DNA of 64,000 nt from Macrococcoides goetzii (lineage in GTDB: Bacteria; Bacillota; Bacilli; Staphylococcales; Staphylococcaceae), in contig NZ_MJBI02000002.1 in the NCBI RefSeq assembly GCF_002742385.2, positions 395,953 through 459,952 of the forward strand. Direction: 5' to 3'. Positions 17,486 through 26,798 of this stretch are shown piece by piece. The notes under the pieces were generated by a model, which saw nothing but the letters and a program-made list of their open reading frames with translations, was not told the DNA's origin and searched no databases. The translations under genes were made by a program, and so were the position numbers. Every line of letters begins with the position of its first letter. Positions within the stretch are counted from its first letter, which is position 1.

Positions 17486-18088
17486 ATGACTGTTTTAATA
17501 TCAGGTGGGGGAACGAAAGAAAGTAATATTATTGTTAATCAATATTTTGCTGATTTAATTAATAATGCCTCTGTATTGTATTTCCCAAATGCAGGTGATG
17601 AAACAATCAGGACTTATCAAGAAAGCTATAAGTATGTTAAAGATATGTTTGAAAGTGTAGGGATTCACAACATCGATCTATGCGTTGATTTCAATCAAAT
17701 CACAGAAGAAATATTGGACAAATATGATGCCATATATATTAGCGGTGGATCCATATCTAAGTTAGTTGGTGAAATGAGAACAGCAGATATCGTAGATTTA
17801 ATTACTAATTTTGAGAAAGAAAATGTGATTTACGGACAAAGTGCCGGGGGAATATCATTAGGTAAAGATGTATCATATTTTGAAGAAGCAAAGGAGACTA
17901 AACCATTAGGATTAATTGACTATGCGATTACCTGTCATTATAAAGATGAATATTATGAGCGTGTATTTAAAGGAACTAAAATAAATACATATTGCATTCG
18001 TGATAATGAAGCAGTACTTTTTGATGGAGATGATGTTAAATTCATCAATGGAATTTCATTATATATAGAAAGAAATAATTTTGAATAA
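17486..18088 (+). CDS. Peptidase S51 (dipeptidase E-like) family protein
   Basis: A 200-residue protein of class I glutamine-amidotransferase-like fold. The nucleophile elbow YGQSAGG has Ser119, and IYISGGS lies at 84-89, both as in PepE-type serine peptidases that cleave Asp-X dipeptides. It is shorter than classical PepE (about 230). The frame extends upstream, but ATG at 17486 is six bases after AGGAGGG. Monocistronic. Whether it acts on Asp dipeptides is not certain. Confidence 0.82.
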   Translation: MTVLISGGGTKESNIIVNQYFADLINNASVLYFPNAGDETIRTYQESYKYVKDMFESVGIHNIDLCVDFNQITEEILDKYDAIYISGGSISKLVGEMRTADIVDLITNFEKENVIYGQSAGGISLGKDVSYFEEAKETKPLGLIDYAITCHYKDEYYERVFKGTKINTYCIRDNEAVLFDGDDVKFINGISLYIERNNFE

Positions 18089-18170
18089 ATTTTACTTAAA
18101 TCATATATCCGATTATACTAAAAGCGTGATTTAAAATTGTACAAAATATAAAACTAAAGGGGATTACAAC

Positions 18171-18608
18171 ATGATTAAAGCGGTTCAGTATTTCAATTTC
18201 CACAATTCATTAGAAGTGTTAGATTTTTACGAGAAGCATTTAGGTGCAAAGATTATTAATAAGACGATGGGCGATGATGAAATTTTTAGAGATATGCCTG
18301 AAGAGTACAAAATGCCTGAAGAAGTTGCAAAACAGTTTGTAATGAATGCTGAATTTGAGATTTTAGGACAACGTTTTATGATTAGTGATTCTTGGGGACA
18401 ACGTGAAGTGAACAATGAAGGTACATCAGTTTGTTTCACATTTGATGGTAACGATGAAGAAGATGTTAAGCAAGCAACAGATTTCTACCATAAAGCGATT
18501 GAAGCGGGTTGCAAAGAAGCGATGCCACTTGGTCAAACAGAATGGTCTAAATTATATGGTTACTTTAATGATCCATTCGGTGTAACTTGGATGATTAACG
18601 CTTGTTAA
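18171..18608 (+). CDS. VOC-superfamily protein (PhnB-like)
   Basis: A 145-residue protein with the PhnB-like layout: VQYFNFHNSLEVLDFYEKHLGA at the start and GYFNDPFGVTWMINAC at the end. It is a distant paralogue of the gene at 6851-7279. It lacks obvious metal-ligand completeness, so an enzyme role is uncertain. It is monocistronic, with AAGGGG before ATG and a strong terminator after it. Confidence 0.8.
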   Translation: MIKAVQYFNFHNSLEVLDFYEKHLGAKIINKTMGDDEIFRDMPEEYKMPEEVAKQFVMNAEFEILGQRFMISDSWGQREVNNEGTSVCFTFDGNDEEDVKQATDFYHKAIEAGCKEAMPLGQTEWSKLYGYFNDPFGVTWMINAC

Positions 18609-18617
18609 ATATATGGA

Positions 18618-18650
18618 ATACTTTCTCCGTTTGGAGAAAGTATTTTTTTG
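18618..18650 (+). terminator. Rho-independent terminator
   Basis: A perfect 11-bp stem ATACTTTCTCC/GGAGAAAGTAT with a GTTT loop is followed by seven T. Confidence 0.92.
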
Positions 18651-18658
18651 TGAATATT

Positions 18659-18797
18659 TATCGGCCAAGAAATCCAAAAAAATGACCAAATCCCAAAATG
18701 ATGGCCGATAAATCAAAAATATCGGCCAAGAAAACTGGAAAAATGGCCAAATCCCAAAATGATGGCCGATAAATCGAAAATATCGGCCAAGAAATCC
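18659..18797. repeat. 61-bp tandem repeat array with palindromic junctions
   Basis: TATCGGCCA recurs at 18659, 18720 and 18781, a period of exactly 61 bp; two full units differ at about six positions and a third is partial. Each unit ends in TGGCCGATA, the exact complement, so 9-bp hairpins with 9-nt loops form at each junction (18702-18728, 18763-18789). The rest of the intergenic stretch to 18923 shows only the ABC gene's ribosome-binding site. Confidence 0.88.
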
Positions 18798-18923
18798 TCA
18801 ACAATACAACGCTTTACATCCTCTTCATCATCTATATGACAAATGTCATCTCAATTTCATGACGTATGTGAATTATCATAGAATGCTCTTTCCTGTTTAA
18901 TGGAGATAAGGAGGGAGATAACC

Positions 18924-19799
18924 ATGATTACGATTCACAACCTAAGTAAAGATATCGGTAAGAAACATATTTTAAAGCATATCAATCTAACGATTAATAA
19001 AGGCGATACAATCGCATTAGTTGGTCCGAATGGCGCAGGTAAATCAACGTTAATTGATTGTTTGTTAGGTAATAAGAAATTAACCTCAGGTGATATTGAT
19101 GGCCAGCAATTGATGTTGGATCACACAAAAACAAATGTTTTATATCAACAAACATACTTTACACCGAATATGAAGGTATATCAGATCATTGAACTTTTTC
19201 AGAATCTTTATCCGAATGCTTTGACCAAAGAAGAGATAAAAGCCATTACATTATTTGATGACACAATATTAAACGCTGAAGCAGAGAAAATATCAGGCGG
19301 TCAAAAGCGTATTTTAGATGTGGCACTAACTTTAATCGGACGTCCGGAGTTTATTATTTTAGATGAACCGACTGTCGGAATGGACACTTCAACACGCAGA
19401 AGATTTTATGATTTGATCAAAACGTTGAAAGCAGAAGGTAAAACGATATTATTTACATCGCACTACATAGAAGAAGTTGAAAGCTTATCTGATCGTATTG
19501 TTGTTCTGCACAAAGGTGAAATTATACGTGACTCAACACCGCGTGCGCTAAGAGAAGAATCCACTCAGAAACAAATCGTATTACCGAGGAAATATGTGAA
19601 TGTCATAAAACAAATTTCTGATATTGCATCCTCAAAAATTGAGGGTGAATACATTATGATTCATACTTCTCAAATTGATGAGGTGATTAAAATATTGATA
19701 AACAGCGCTATTAGTTTCGAACATGTTGAGATTACAAATGAATCACTACTAGATCGAGTATTTAAAGTTGTGGAGGAGGAGCGTCATGAGACAGTATAA
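18924..19799 (+). CDS. ABC transporter ATP-binding protein
   Basis: A 291-residue ATPase of an ABC exporter. Walker A GPNGAGKST is at 34-42, the signature SGGQKR at 124-129 and Walker B FIILDEP at 143-149, followed by the switch His in FTSHYIEEVE. A C-terminal extension of about 80 residues resembles those of antibiotic/lipid exporters. Start ATG 18924 lies six bases after GGAGGGA. The permease gene overlaps its end by 14 bases, and a histidine kinase and response regulator follow, which is the layout of Bacillus YvfR-YvfS-YvfT-YvfU-type systems. Confidence 0.92.
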   Translation: MITIHNLSKDIGKKHILKHINLTINKGDTIALVGPNGAGKSTLIDCLLGNKKLTSGDIDGQQLMLDHTKTNVLYQQTYFTPNMKVYQIIELFQNLYPNALTKEEIKAITLFDDTILNAEAEKISGGQKRILDVALTLIGRPEFIILDEPTVGMDTSTRRRFYDLIKTLKAEGKTILFTSHYIEEVESLSDRIVVLHKGEIIRDSTPRALREESTQKQIVLPRKYVNVIKQISDIASSKIEGEYIMIHTSQIDEVIKILINSAISFEHVEITNESLLDRVFKVVEEERHETV

Positions 19800-20523
19800 A
19801 GCGATGTTGAAATATGAAATGATAGATTTAAGTCAACGTAAGAGTGTTTTTATATTATCTACGTTGCTCCCAGTGATTTTTTTCTTAGTATTTTCTTCTA
19901 TGATGAAGATGCCGGACAAAAATATTCAACAATACTTTGTGCGCGATTATATGTTATCTATGACGACGTTCAGTCTGACAAGCTTTGCGATATTTACTTT
20001 TCCATTAGAGATGATCAATGACAAAGAGAAAGGTTGGAGTAGAGCATTATTTCGCACCCCGCTCAATCCATTATATTATTATTTATGCAAAGTGATAAAA
20101 ATATTGATGATGTATATGTTATCGATTTTAATCGTATTTTTAGTAGGACATTTCGTTAAAGGTGTTACTATGTCTACGACAGAATGGTTAGTGTGTTACG
20201 CAGGACTTTTGTTTGGGGGCATTATATTCCTGACACTGGGTATTTTGCTGTCGCAATTTAAAGATGCACAGAAAGTAAGTACTTTCGGTAATATTCTGTA
20301 TTTAGGATTAGCAATGCTGGGCGGACTGTGGTTTCCAGTAAGGACATTTCCAGAGTGGCTGCAATCAATTGCCAAATTAACGCCAACATATAACTTTAAA
20401 AATATTGCAGCCGGACAATTCGATAAAAGTTATCCTTTTGAATCAATTGGTATTTTACTAATATATGCTGTCATATTTATAATGGTAAGTATATGGATGA
20501 GAAGGAGATCGGAAGTGATTTAA
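19786..20523 (+). CDS. ABC-2 type transporter permease
   Basis: A 245-residue membrane protein with about six hydrophobic helices, with a C-terminal LGLAMLGGLWFPVRTFPEWLQ segment typical of ABC-2 exporters. It should dimerise and pair with the preceding ATPase. The ATG is five bases from GGAGGAG, inside the end of the ATPase gene. Substrate is unknown; antimicrobial peptides or lipids are common for this set-up. Confidence 0.88.
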   Translation: MRQYKAMLKYEMIDLSQRKSVFILSTLLPVIFFLVFSSMMKMPDKNIQQYFVRDYMLSMTTFSLTSFAIFTFPLEMINDKEKGWSRALFRTPLNPLYYYLCKVIKILMMYMLSILIVFLVGHFVKGVTMSTTEWLVCYAGLLFGGIIFLTLGILLSQFKDAQKVSTFGNILYLGLAMLGGLWFPVRTFPEWLQSIAKLTPTYNFKNIAAGQFDKSYPFESIGILLIYAVIFIMVSIWMRRRSEVI

Positions 20524-21594
20524 TTGAACTGGCTATATAATAAAATATTACAATACGGAACATCTTTAATATTTATAATATTTCCTATAACAGAAATGCT
20601 CAGTACAGAAGAAATAAGCTGGCAATTATTCAAATTGTTCTTTATTCTACTGTATATTTTTTCGGCAGTATTTATGATGAGTAACAATACAAGTAAATAT
20701 ATGCATATTGTAATTGGATGTTTACTTGCTTCTATTACAGTATTTATTCATTTTTGCAATTTCGGTAACATATTATTCTATTTATTTCCTATCTCGTATA
20801 TCCCATATGTACTTGGAAAAAGAGTGAATTCTCTGTATGGGAAAATAACGCTCGGTAGTTTCGTGCTCAACTATATTGCAATTTGTGTGCAAGACTATGC
20901 GTATGGTTTGGAACTCATTCCTCATTTTTTCTTTGTATTGATGATGGCCGTTTCTATGGATTATTTTGCAGACCATTCTCGTAAAATCTATGAACTAAAC
21001 ATTAAGAATGAAAAGCTTGCGTTGCTTTCTACCCAAATTGAACGTAATCGTATTTCTCAGGATTTACATGATTCGCTCGGCCAGGTATTTAGTACATTGG
21101 CAGTTAAATCTGAACTTGCGTTGAAATTAATTGAGAAATATCCTGATATGGCAAAAGATGAATTACAGGAAATTCACTCGCTATCACAAGCATCTTTATA
21201 TAAAGTAAGATCAATCATTGAAGATATTAAATCAACTACAATTCAGGATGAAGTAACACAAGTTGAGAAAATATTAAGTGATGCAAATATTGAATTTGAG
21301 AGGCATGTTCATTACGAAGCGGTGGATGAAATTCAACAACATGAAATAAGTATGTTGATTAAAGAATTGATTAATAATGTGATTAAACACAGCGAAGCAA
21401 CGAAAGTTCAACTACTAATTGATCAAGTTGATAATGTATTAAACCTATCATTGATTGATAATGGTAAAGGGTTATCAAATAATTTAAGTTTAAAAAGTAT
21501 CGAAGCACGTGTAAAAGCGATGGAAGGTATCGTAAAAACAAAAAACTTAAATCCAGGACTTGCCGTGCATGTCACAGTAGAGGTGAAATCATGA
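20524..21594 (+). CDS. Sensor histidine kinase, NarL/DesK-type
   Basis: A 356-residue membrane kinase. Five or six N-terminal helices (to about residue 150) are followed by a short coiled coil, the phosphoacceptor His182 in QDLHDSLGQ (HisKA_3 type) and an ATPase domain with NNVIKHSEA and DNGKGL. The start is TTG directly after the permease stop, with AAGGAG about 15 bases upstream, so initiation may be coupled to termination. It probably senses membrane or drug stress and signals to the response regulator downstream. Confidence 0.88.
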   Translation: MNWLYNKILQYGTSLIFIIFPITEMLSTEEISWQLFKLFFILLYIFSAVFMMSNNTSKYMHIVIGCLLASITVFIHFCNFGNILFYLFPISYIPYVLGKRVNSLYGKITLGSFVLNYIAICVQDYAYGLELIPHFFFVLMMAVSMDYFADHSRKIYELNIKNEKLALLSTQIERNRISQDLHDSLGQVFSTLAVKSELALKLIEKYPDMAKDELQEIHSLSQASLYKVRSIIEDIKSTTIQDEVTQVEKILSDANIEFERHVHYEAVDEIQQHEISMLIKELINNVIKHSEATKVQLLIDQVDNVLNLSLIDNGKGLSNNLSLKSIEARVKAMEGIVKTKNLNPGLAVHVTVEVKS

Positions 21595-22187
21595 AATTAC
21601 TACATGCAGAAGATCAAAGTATGTTACGCGAAGCAATGAAGAAACTATTGCTGATTAGTGGGACGTTTGACGAAATTGTAAGTGTTTCTAATGGTGCAGA
21701 AGCTATAGATGCTATCGATGAAACATTTGACATTGCGTTACTTGATATTGAAATGCCTGGGCAGAGTGGATTAGAAGTTCTTGCTTATATTCGAGAACAA
21801 GCATTAGATGTAAAAGTAATTATAGTTACAACATTCAAACGTCCTGGTTATTTTGAACGCGCTGTAAATTTAGATGTTGATGCATATGTATTAAAAGAAC
21901 GTTCAGTTGACGAACTTACAAAGACAATCCATTCTGTAATGCAAGGAAGAAAAGAATATAGTCCGGAACTACTTCCGTTAATGCTCACTAAAAATCCATT
22001 AACTGATAAAGAGGAGGATATATTAAAGTTGATAGGAGAAGGGTTAACGAGTAAAGAAATCAGTCAAAAGTTATTTTTGAGTGACGGTACTGTACGTAAT
22101 TATACAAGCATTATTTTAGAAAAACTTGGAGCAGATAACAGGGTACTTGCATGGAAGATGGCAAAGGAATTAGGATTTATAGACTGA
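21591..22187 (+). CDS. Response regulator, NarL/LuxR type
   Basis: A 198-residue regulator. The receiver domain has acidic residues at 7-8, phosphoacceptor Asp52 in LLDIEMPG and a conserved Lys near 102. The C-terminal LuxR-type helix-turn-helix (about 135-190) carries LTDKEEDILKLIGEGLTSKEI. It overlaps the kinase stop by four bases (ATGA) and is the last gene of the ABC exporter operon, which it probably activates. Confidence 0.92.
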   Translation: MKLLHAEDQSMLREAMKKLLLISGTFDEIVSVSNGAEAIDAIDETFDIALLDIEMPGQSGLEVLAYIREQALDVKVIIVTTFKRPGYFERAVNLDVDAYVLKERSVDELTKTIHSVMQGRKEYSPELLPLMLTKNPLTDKEEDILKLIGEGLTSKEISQKLFLSDGTVRNYTSIILEKLGADNRVLAWKMAKELGFID

Positions 22188-22227
22188 AGACTGCAAAAAT
22201 GCAGACTTCTTTATTTTAAAATCAAAT

Positions 22228-22285
22228 ATAGACAACCATCTATATTCAATATATACTATAAAGAAACATAGACAACCATCTATAT
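22228..22285 (+). promoter_or_regulatory. ars promoter with two ArsR operator copies
   Basis: ATAGACAACCATCTATAT occurs twice, at 22228-22245 and 22268-22285, exactly 40 bp apart (about four helical turns). Each contains the inverted repeat ATAGA/TCTAT. The -35 TAGACA (22229-22234) lies inside the first copy and the -10 TATACT (22252-22257) follows at 17 bp, so a bound repressor would cover the promoter. Confidence 0.82.
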
Positions 22286-22299
22286 AAAGAGGTGAAACG

Positions 22300-22608
22300 A
22301 TGGATTACGAATATTTAGCAAAGTTACTGAAAGTATTATCAGACAAGAATCGCCTTGAAATTGTTGATTTACTGAGTTGTGGTCCGTTATGTGCATGTGA
22401 TATATTAGAGCATTTTGAATTCTCACAACCGACGTTATCACATCATATGAAACAGTTGAAACAAAGCGGTATCGTAACGAGCTGGAAAGAGGGTACGAAC
22501 GTGATGTACGCCAACAACTTAGAGGTCATCGAGCAAATCGTCAAATTACAAAATCAAATCTTTGTACCACATCAAAATTGTGTGTGCAAAACAAATGAGG
22601 AGTGTTAG
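22300..22608 (+). CDS. arsR: Arsenical-responsive repressor ArsR
   Basis: A 102-residue winged-helix repressor. The metalloid site is in the DNA-binding region GPLCACDILEHF, with the pair Cys31 and Cys33; further Cys at 27 and near the C-terminus (CVCKTNEEC). Recognition helix SQPTLSHHMKQLK is typical of the ArsR/SmtB family. Arsenite binding should release it from the two operator copies upstream. It is the first gene of arsRDABC. Confidence 0.94.
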   Translation: MDYEYLAKLLKVLSDKNRLEIVDLLSCGPLCACDILEHFEFSQPTLSHHMKQLKQSGIVTSWKEGTNVMYANNLEVIEQIVKLQNQIFVPHQNCVCKTNEEC

Positions 22609-22610
22609 TT

Positions 22611-22958
22611 ATGGTAGAAATTAAATTATTTGAACCAGCGATGTGTTGTTCTTCAGGTGTATGTGGCCCATCTCCGGATCAGGAACTGATTCGAGTGAAT
22701 GGCGATATCGAAAAGATGAAACAAAACGGTATTAAAGTGCTACGTTATAACTTAACAAGTGCACCAAATGCGTTCGTACGTCACGAAGCAATCATGACAT
22801 TAATCAAAGATAAAGGTGAAGCAATCATGCCGATTACGATGATCAATGATGAAGTTGTTAAAACTGGCAGCTATATGACGACAGATGAAGTACTGGATAT
22901 TATCGTTGTTCATGATTTACAGAACAACTGTTGTTCCCCTGGAGATAATTGCTGTTAG
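22611..22958 (+). CDS. arsD: Arsenite metallochaperone/repressor ArsD
   Basis: A 115-residue protein with vicinal Cys pairs, including the MCCSSGVCG site near residues 11-18 that hands As(III) to the pump ATPase ArsA, and a C-terminal NNCCSPGDNCC. It also acts as a weak second repressor in known systems. ATG at 22611 is nine bases after GAGGAG, two bases past the arsR stop. Confidence 0.93.
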   Translation: MVEIKLFEPAMCCSSGVCGPSPDQELIRVNGDIEKMKQNGIKVLRYNLTSAPNAFVRHEAIMTLIKDKGEAIMPITMINDEVVKTGSYMTTDEVLDIIVVHDLQNNCCSPGDNCC

Positions 22959-22970
22959 GAGGGAAGTCGC

Positions 22971-24689
22971 ATGCAAACATTTAATCCGGATGCTATTTCT
23001 TTAACAAAATATTTATTCTTTACAGGTAAGGGTGGCGTCGGTAAGACGTCGATTTCGAGTGCGCTTGCCGTCCATTTAAGTGAACAAGGCAGACGAGTGG
23101 CACTCGTAAGCACAGATCCTGCGAGTAATTTGCAGGACATATTTGAAATGGATTTGACGAGTGAATTAACGCAAGTACCTTCATTACAAAATCTATATGT
23201 GGCTAACTTTGAACCGGTTGAAGCGGCTGAAAAATACAAGCAATCTGTAATTGAACCGTATATCGGTGTCCTACCTGAATTTGCAATTAAAAATATGGAA
23301 GAACAACTGAGTGGTTCATGTACTGTAGAAGTTGCTGCATTCAATGAGTTTACAGGATTTCTGGCAAATAAAGAATATGCAGAAAAGTTTGATCATATTA
23401 TCTTTGATACAGCTCCGACAGGTCATACATTAAGAATGCTTGAATTACCTGATGCATGGTACTCATTTATTGAATCATCTACACATGAAGCATCGTGCCT
23501 TGGACAACTTTCGGGTTTATCGGATAACAAACAAATTTACTTAGATGCAGTCAATAAACTGAAGGATGCCAGTCTTACAACTATGATGTTTGTTGCTCGT
23601 GGTGATCGTCATAGCATTCAAGAGTGTCGTCGTGCAATGGATGAGCTACGTGATTTAGAAATTACGAATGACATGGTAATTATTAATGGCATCATCGAAA
23701 ATCCAACGAGTGAACTTGCAATGCAAAAAGCAAATAAAGAACAAGCAGTATTAAAACAATTTGAAACATTTTTATCACAAGTATCGCATTATTATGTGCC
23801 GATGAAGCAATATAACATTTTTGGAATTAACGCGATGAAGCACTTGTTTACTGAAGATGATGTATTAAATGAGAATGAAAGCATTACTTTAAAAGAGTGT
23901 CATACGATGGATATGTTAGTTGATGAACTGATCAAAGACGATAAGCGCTTTATCTTTACGATGGGGAAAGGTGGCGTCGGTAAAACGACGATTGCCAAAA
24001 TAATCGCAAAACGATTAGCAGCTCATGGTAAATCAGTATTACTTGCAACAACTGATCCAGCAAACGTTTGGTATGATACTGAATCAAATGACCATGTTAC
24101 AGTGAAATATATTGATGAAGTAGAAGCATTACATGATTATGAAGCAGAGGTATTAGCTGCTACAGAACATCTGTCTCAAGATCAAATTGATTATATTAAA
24201 GAAGACTTACGTAGTCCTTGTACACAAGAAATAGCGTTTTTTAGAGCTTTTAGTGATTTTATCGCAGACAAGTCACATGATATTGTTGTAATTGACACGG
24301 CACCAACTGGACACACACTGTTACTGCTAGATGCTTCACAAAGTTATCATAAAGAGGTAGAACGAAATACAAATGTACTACCGAGTTCTGTATCATCATT
24401 ATTACCGAGTATAACGAATAATGATTTAACTGAAATGGTCATTGTGACGCTTGCTGAACCTACGCCTATTAAAGAAGCAGAGCGTTTGAAAGCAGATTTA
24501 GAACGCACGGGTATTAATCAACGTATGTGGGTCGTAAATAATACAATCGCTACACAAGCAGATACACACGACATGTTTAATAGTAAGATTCAGGAAGAAC
24601 GTAAACAAATTAATAAACTAATAGCACATCAGCCGTTTGTAGCAATACAACCTTATGATGTCAATATAGAAGAGGTATCAGCATTATGA
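22971..24689 (+). CDS. arsA: Arsenite-transporting ATPase ArsA
   Basis: A 572-residue tandem-duplicated ATPase. P-loop GKGGVGKT occurs at 19-26 in the first half and 332-339 in the second, and DTAPTGHT occurs in both. The three conserved As(III)-binding Cys are present at 117 (SGSC), 176 (EASC) and 417 (RSPC). It drives arsenite export through ArsB with metalloid received from ArsD. ArsB overlaps its end by four bases. It is full length. Confidence 0.96.
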   Translation: MQTFNPDAISLTKYLFFTGKGGVGKTSISSALAVHLSEQGRRVALVSTDPASNLQDIFEMDLTSELTQVPSLQNLYVANFEPVEAAEKYKQSVIEPYIGVLPEFAIKNMEEQLSGSCTVEVAAFNEFTGFLANKEYAEKFDHIIFDTAPTGHTLRMLELPDAWYSFIESSTHEASCLGQLSGLSDNKQIYLDAVNKLKDASLTTMMFVARGDRHSIQECRRAMDELRDLEITNDMVIINGIIENPTSELAMQKANKEQAVLKQFETFLSQVSHYYVPMKQYNIFGINAMKHLFTEDDVLNENESITLKECHTMDMLVDELIKDDKRFIFTMGKGGVGKTTIAKIIAKRLAAHGKSVLLATTDPANVWYDTESNDHVTVKYIDEVEALHDYEAEVLAATEHLSQDQIDYIKEDLRSPCTQEIAFFRAFSDFIADKSHDIVVIDTAPTGHTLLLLDASQSYHKEVERNTNVLPSSVSSLLPSITNNDLTEMVIVTLAEPTPIKEAERLKADLERTGINQRMWVVNNTIATQADTHDMFNSKIQEERKQINKLIAHQPFVAIQPYDVNIEEVSAL

Positions 24690-25981
24690 TAACAGCCATT
24701 GCGATTGCAATATTCTTAATAACTTTAACACTTGTCATCTGGCAGCCGAAGAACCTATCCATTGGATATTCTGCTGTCGGTGGCGCCATACTCGCACTTA
24801 TTTTTGGGGTTGTGGATTTCAACGATGTCATTGATGTAACGAACATCGTTTGGAATGCGACATTTACATTTATCGCAGTGATATTGATTTCACTGATTTT
24901 AGATGAAATAGGCTTCTTTGAATGGGCAGCATTGCATATGACACATCTTGCAAAAGGGAATACCTTTAAAATGTTTGTTTACGTATGTATTTTAGGTGCA
25001 ATCGTTGCAGCATTTTTCGCAAATGATGGTGCAGCTTTAATCCTTACACCAATCGTATTAGCGATGGTGCGTAACTTAAACTTTAACGAGAAAATGGTCT
25101 TTCCTTTTATTATTGCTTCAGGATTTATCGCCGATACAACAAGTTTACCGTTAGTTGTAAGTAACTTAGTAAACATTGTATCTGCTGATTATTTTGATTT
25201 ATCATTTATGGAATATGCGAAACATATGTTTCTGCCGAACATATTTAGTTTAATTGCAAGTATCACAGTACTCTGGTTATACTTTAAGCGTAATGTACCA
25301 GCAACATATGATAAAAATACATTACGTGAACCGAAGTCAGCAATTAAAGATATGAAATTATTTAAGATGTCGTGGATTGTATTAGCGATTCTATTAATAG
25401 GATATTTAGTGAGTGACTTTATTAACTTCCCGGTAAGTATTATTGCAGCAATCATTGCGTTCATATTTATTATGTTCGCAAGACAAAGTCCTGCTGTAAA
25501 CACAGCCAAAGTAATTAAAGGTGCACCGTGGGCAATCGTCTTCTTCTCAATCGGCATGTATGTTGTCGTATATGGACTGAAGAACGTAGGACTGACAAGT
25601 TTACTCGCAGGCGTAATCGATAATATTACACAAACAAATTTATTTGGATCTATTATGGGTATGGGCTTTTTATCAGCAATACTCTCATCTATTATGAACA
25701 ATATGCCAACCGTATTGATTGATTCAATCGCAATTAAACAAAGCCAGGCATCAGGGATGCTTCAAGATGCATTAGTGTATGCTAACGTTATCGGATGTGA
25801 TTTAGGACCGAAGATTACACCAATCGGAAGCCTTGCAACGTTGCTTTGGTTACACGTATTAAGTGGTAAAGGTGTTAAGATTTCTTGGGGAACGTACTTT
25901 AAAACAGGGATTGTTATTACAATTCCCGTATTGTTTGCGACACTTGTAGGATTATATATATCGATGAGATTATTTGGATAA
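24686..25981 (+). CDS. arsB: Arsenite efflux permease ArsB
   Basis: A 431-residue membrane protein with about 12 helices. It shows ArsB landmarks [34 protein letters not shown] and [15 protein letters not shown]. It exports arsenite by proton exchange, or by ATP when ArsA is present. Its ATG overlaps the arsA stop (ATGA). Confidence 0.96.
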   Translation: MITAIAIAIFLITLTLVIWQPKNLSIGYSAVGGAILALIFGVVDFNDVIDVTNIVWNATFTFIAVILISLILDEIGFFEWAALHMTHLAKGNTFKMFVYVCILGAIVAAFFANDGAALILTPIVLAMVRNLNFNEKMVFPFIIASGFIADTTSLPLVVSNLVNIVSADYFDLSFMEYAKHMFLPNIFSLIASITVLWLYFKRNVPATYDKNTLREPKSAIKDMKLFKMSWIVLAILLIGYLVSDFINFPVSIIAAIIAFIFIMFARQSPAVNTAKVIKGAPWAIVFFSIGMYVVVYGLKNVGLTSLLAGVIDNITQTNLFGSIMGMGFLSAILSSIMNNMPTVLIDSIAIKQSQASGMLQDALVYANVIGCDLGPKITPIGSLATLLWLHVLSGKGVKISWGTYFKTGIVITIPVLFATLVGLYISMRLFG

Positions 25982-26018
25982 TTGAATAAAAAAATATTTG
26001 ATTAAAAGGAGAATGACT

Positions 26019-26414
26019 ATGACTAAAACAATCTATTTCTTGTGTACAGGGAATTCATGCCGTTCACAGATCGCAGAAGGTTTCGGAAAAGAATATTTAC
26101 CAGAATGGAATGTATATTCTGCGGGAATTGAATCACACGGAGTAAATCCGAAAGCGATTGAAGCGATGAAAGAAGTGGGTATTGATATTTCAAATCACAC
26201 TTCTGATGTAATTGATAAAGACATCTTAAATAATGCAGACTTAGTTGTAACGCTATGTGATCATGCAAAAGATGTATGTCCGGTTACGCCGAAACATGTA
26301 CGTACTGAACATTGGGGATTTGAAGATCCTGCAGGACAAGACTGGTCAGTATTTCAACGCGTACGTGATGAAATTGGAACGCGTATCAAACACTTTGCTG
26401 AAACTGGTGAATAA
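26019..26414 (+). CDS. arsC: Arsenate reductase ArsC (thioredoxin-linked)
   Basis: A 131-residue reductase of the low-molecular-weight phosphatase fold, closely like the staphylococcal pI258 enzyme. The P-loop CTGNSCRS carries nucleophile Cys9, and the resolving residues are Cys80 and Cys87 (LCDHAKDVC). It reduces arsenate to arsenite for export by ArsAB. ATG at 26019 follows AAAGGAGA; an upstream in-frame start is less likely. Confidence 0.95.
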   Translation: MTKTIYFLCTGNSCRSQIAEGFGKEYLPEWNVYSAGIESHGVNPKAIEAMKEVGIDISNHTSDVIDKDILNNADLVVTLCDHAKDVCPVTPKHVRTEHWGFEDPAGQDWSVFQRVRDEIGTRIKHFAETGE

Positions 26415-26415
26415 A

Positions 26416-26601
26416 ATGGAACTACCAAAGATCAGCAAACCAGCATTGCGCGCACTTAATAGTATCAATGTGAAGACATTAGAAGACGTTACGAAATATA
26501 GTGAAGCAGAGTTATTAGCTTTACATGGATTTGGCCCAAAAGGCATTCGTATATTAAGAGAAGTTATGGATGAGCAGGGATTGAAATTTAAGAATGAATA
26601 A
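26416..26601 (+). CDS. Small helix-hairpin-helix protein (RNA polymerase alpha-CTD-like)
   Basis: A 61-residue protein starting one base after the arsC stop. The core ISKPALRALNSINVKTLEDV and LLALHGFGPKGIRILREVM reads as two helix-hairpin-helix motifs, similar to small nucleic-acid-binding proteins related to the RNA polymerase alpha C-terminal domain. It is probably DNA-binding and co-transcribed with the ars genes. It is not a usual ars gene, so its presence may be incidental. Confidence 0.75.
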   Translation: MELPKISKPALRALNSINVKTLEDVTKYSEAELLALHGFGPKGIRILREVMDEQGLKFKNE

Positions 26602-26611
26602 ATATATAGGA

Positions 26612-26643
26612 TATGCACCGTTCAAATTTGAATGGTGCATTTA
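26612..26643 (+). terminator. Terminator of the ars operon
   Basis: The inverted repeat ATGCACC/GGTGCAT with an inner GTTCAAATTTGAAT forms a long stem, but only a short T tract follows. Confidence 0.6.
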
Positions 26644-26684
26644 AATCTGTTTAAAAAAGGTTGAACAATATAAAAAATTTTAAA

Positions 26685-26721
26685 TGTAAGCGTTGACAGA
26701 AAGTGATTTTGGGAGTAAGAT
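26685..26721 (+). promoter_or_regulatory. Sucrose PTS promoter overlapped by a CcpA (cre) site
   Basis: TGTAAGCGTTGACA (26685-26698) matches the cre consensus at every constrained position and its last six bases are the -35 TTGACA (26693-26698). The -10 TAAGAT (26716-26721) follows at 17 bp. CcpA binding here would block RNA polymerase when glucose is present. Confidence 0.75.
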
Positions 26722-26770
26722 TAGTTTAAATTAAGCACATAGTTCACGGACATATTTTTTTATACCAAAA

Positions 26771-26784
26771 TGGAACCGGTTCCA
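26771..26784 (+). promoter_or_regulatory. Operator palindrome upstream of the sucrose permease
   Basis: A perfect 14-bp palindrome TGGAACCGGTTCCA, centred on CG as in LacI-family operators, lies just upstream of the ribosome-binding site. A ScrR-type sucrose repressor is the likely binder; its gene is not in this window. Confidence 0.7.
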
Positions 26785-26798
26785 AAGGAGGAAATGGA

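Noticed and set aside
22955..23344. Minus-strand open frame opposite arsA
   Set aside because: It lies entirely within the well-supported arsA gene, has no good ribosome-binding site and encodes a biased protein; it is a shadow.
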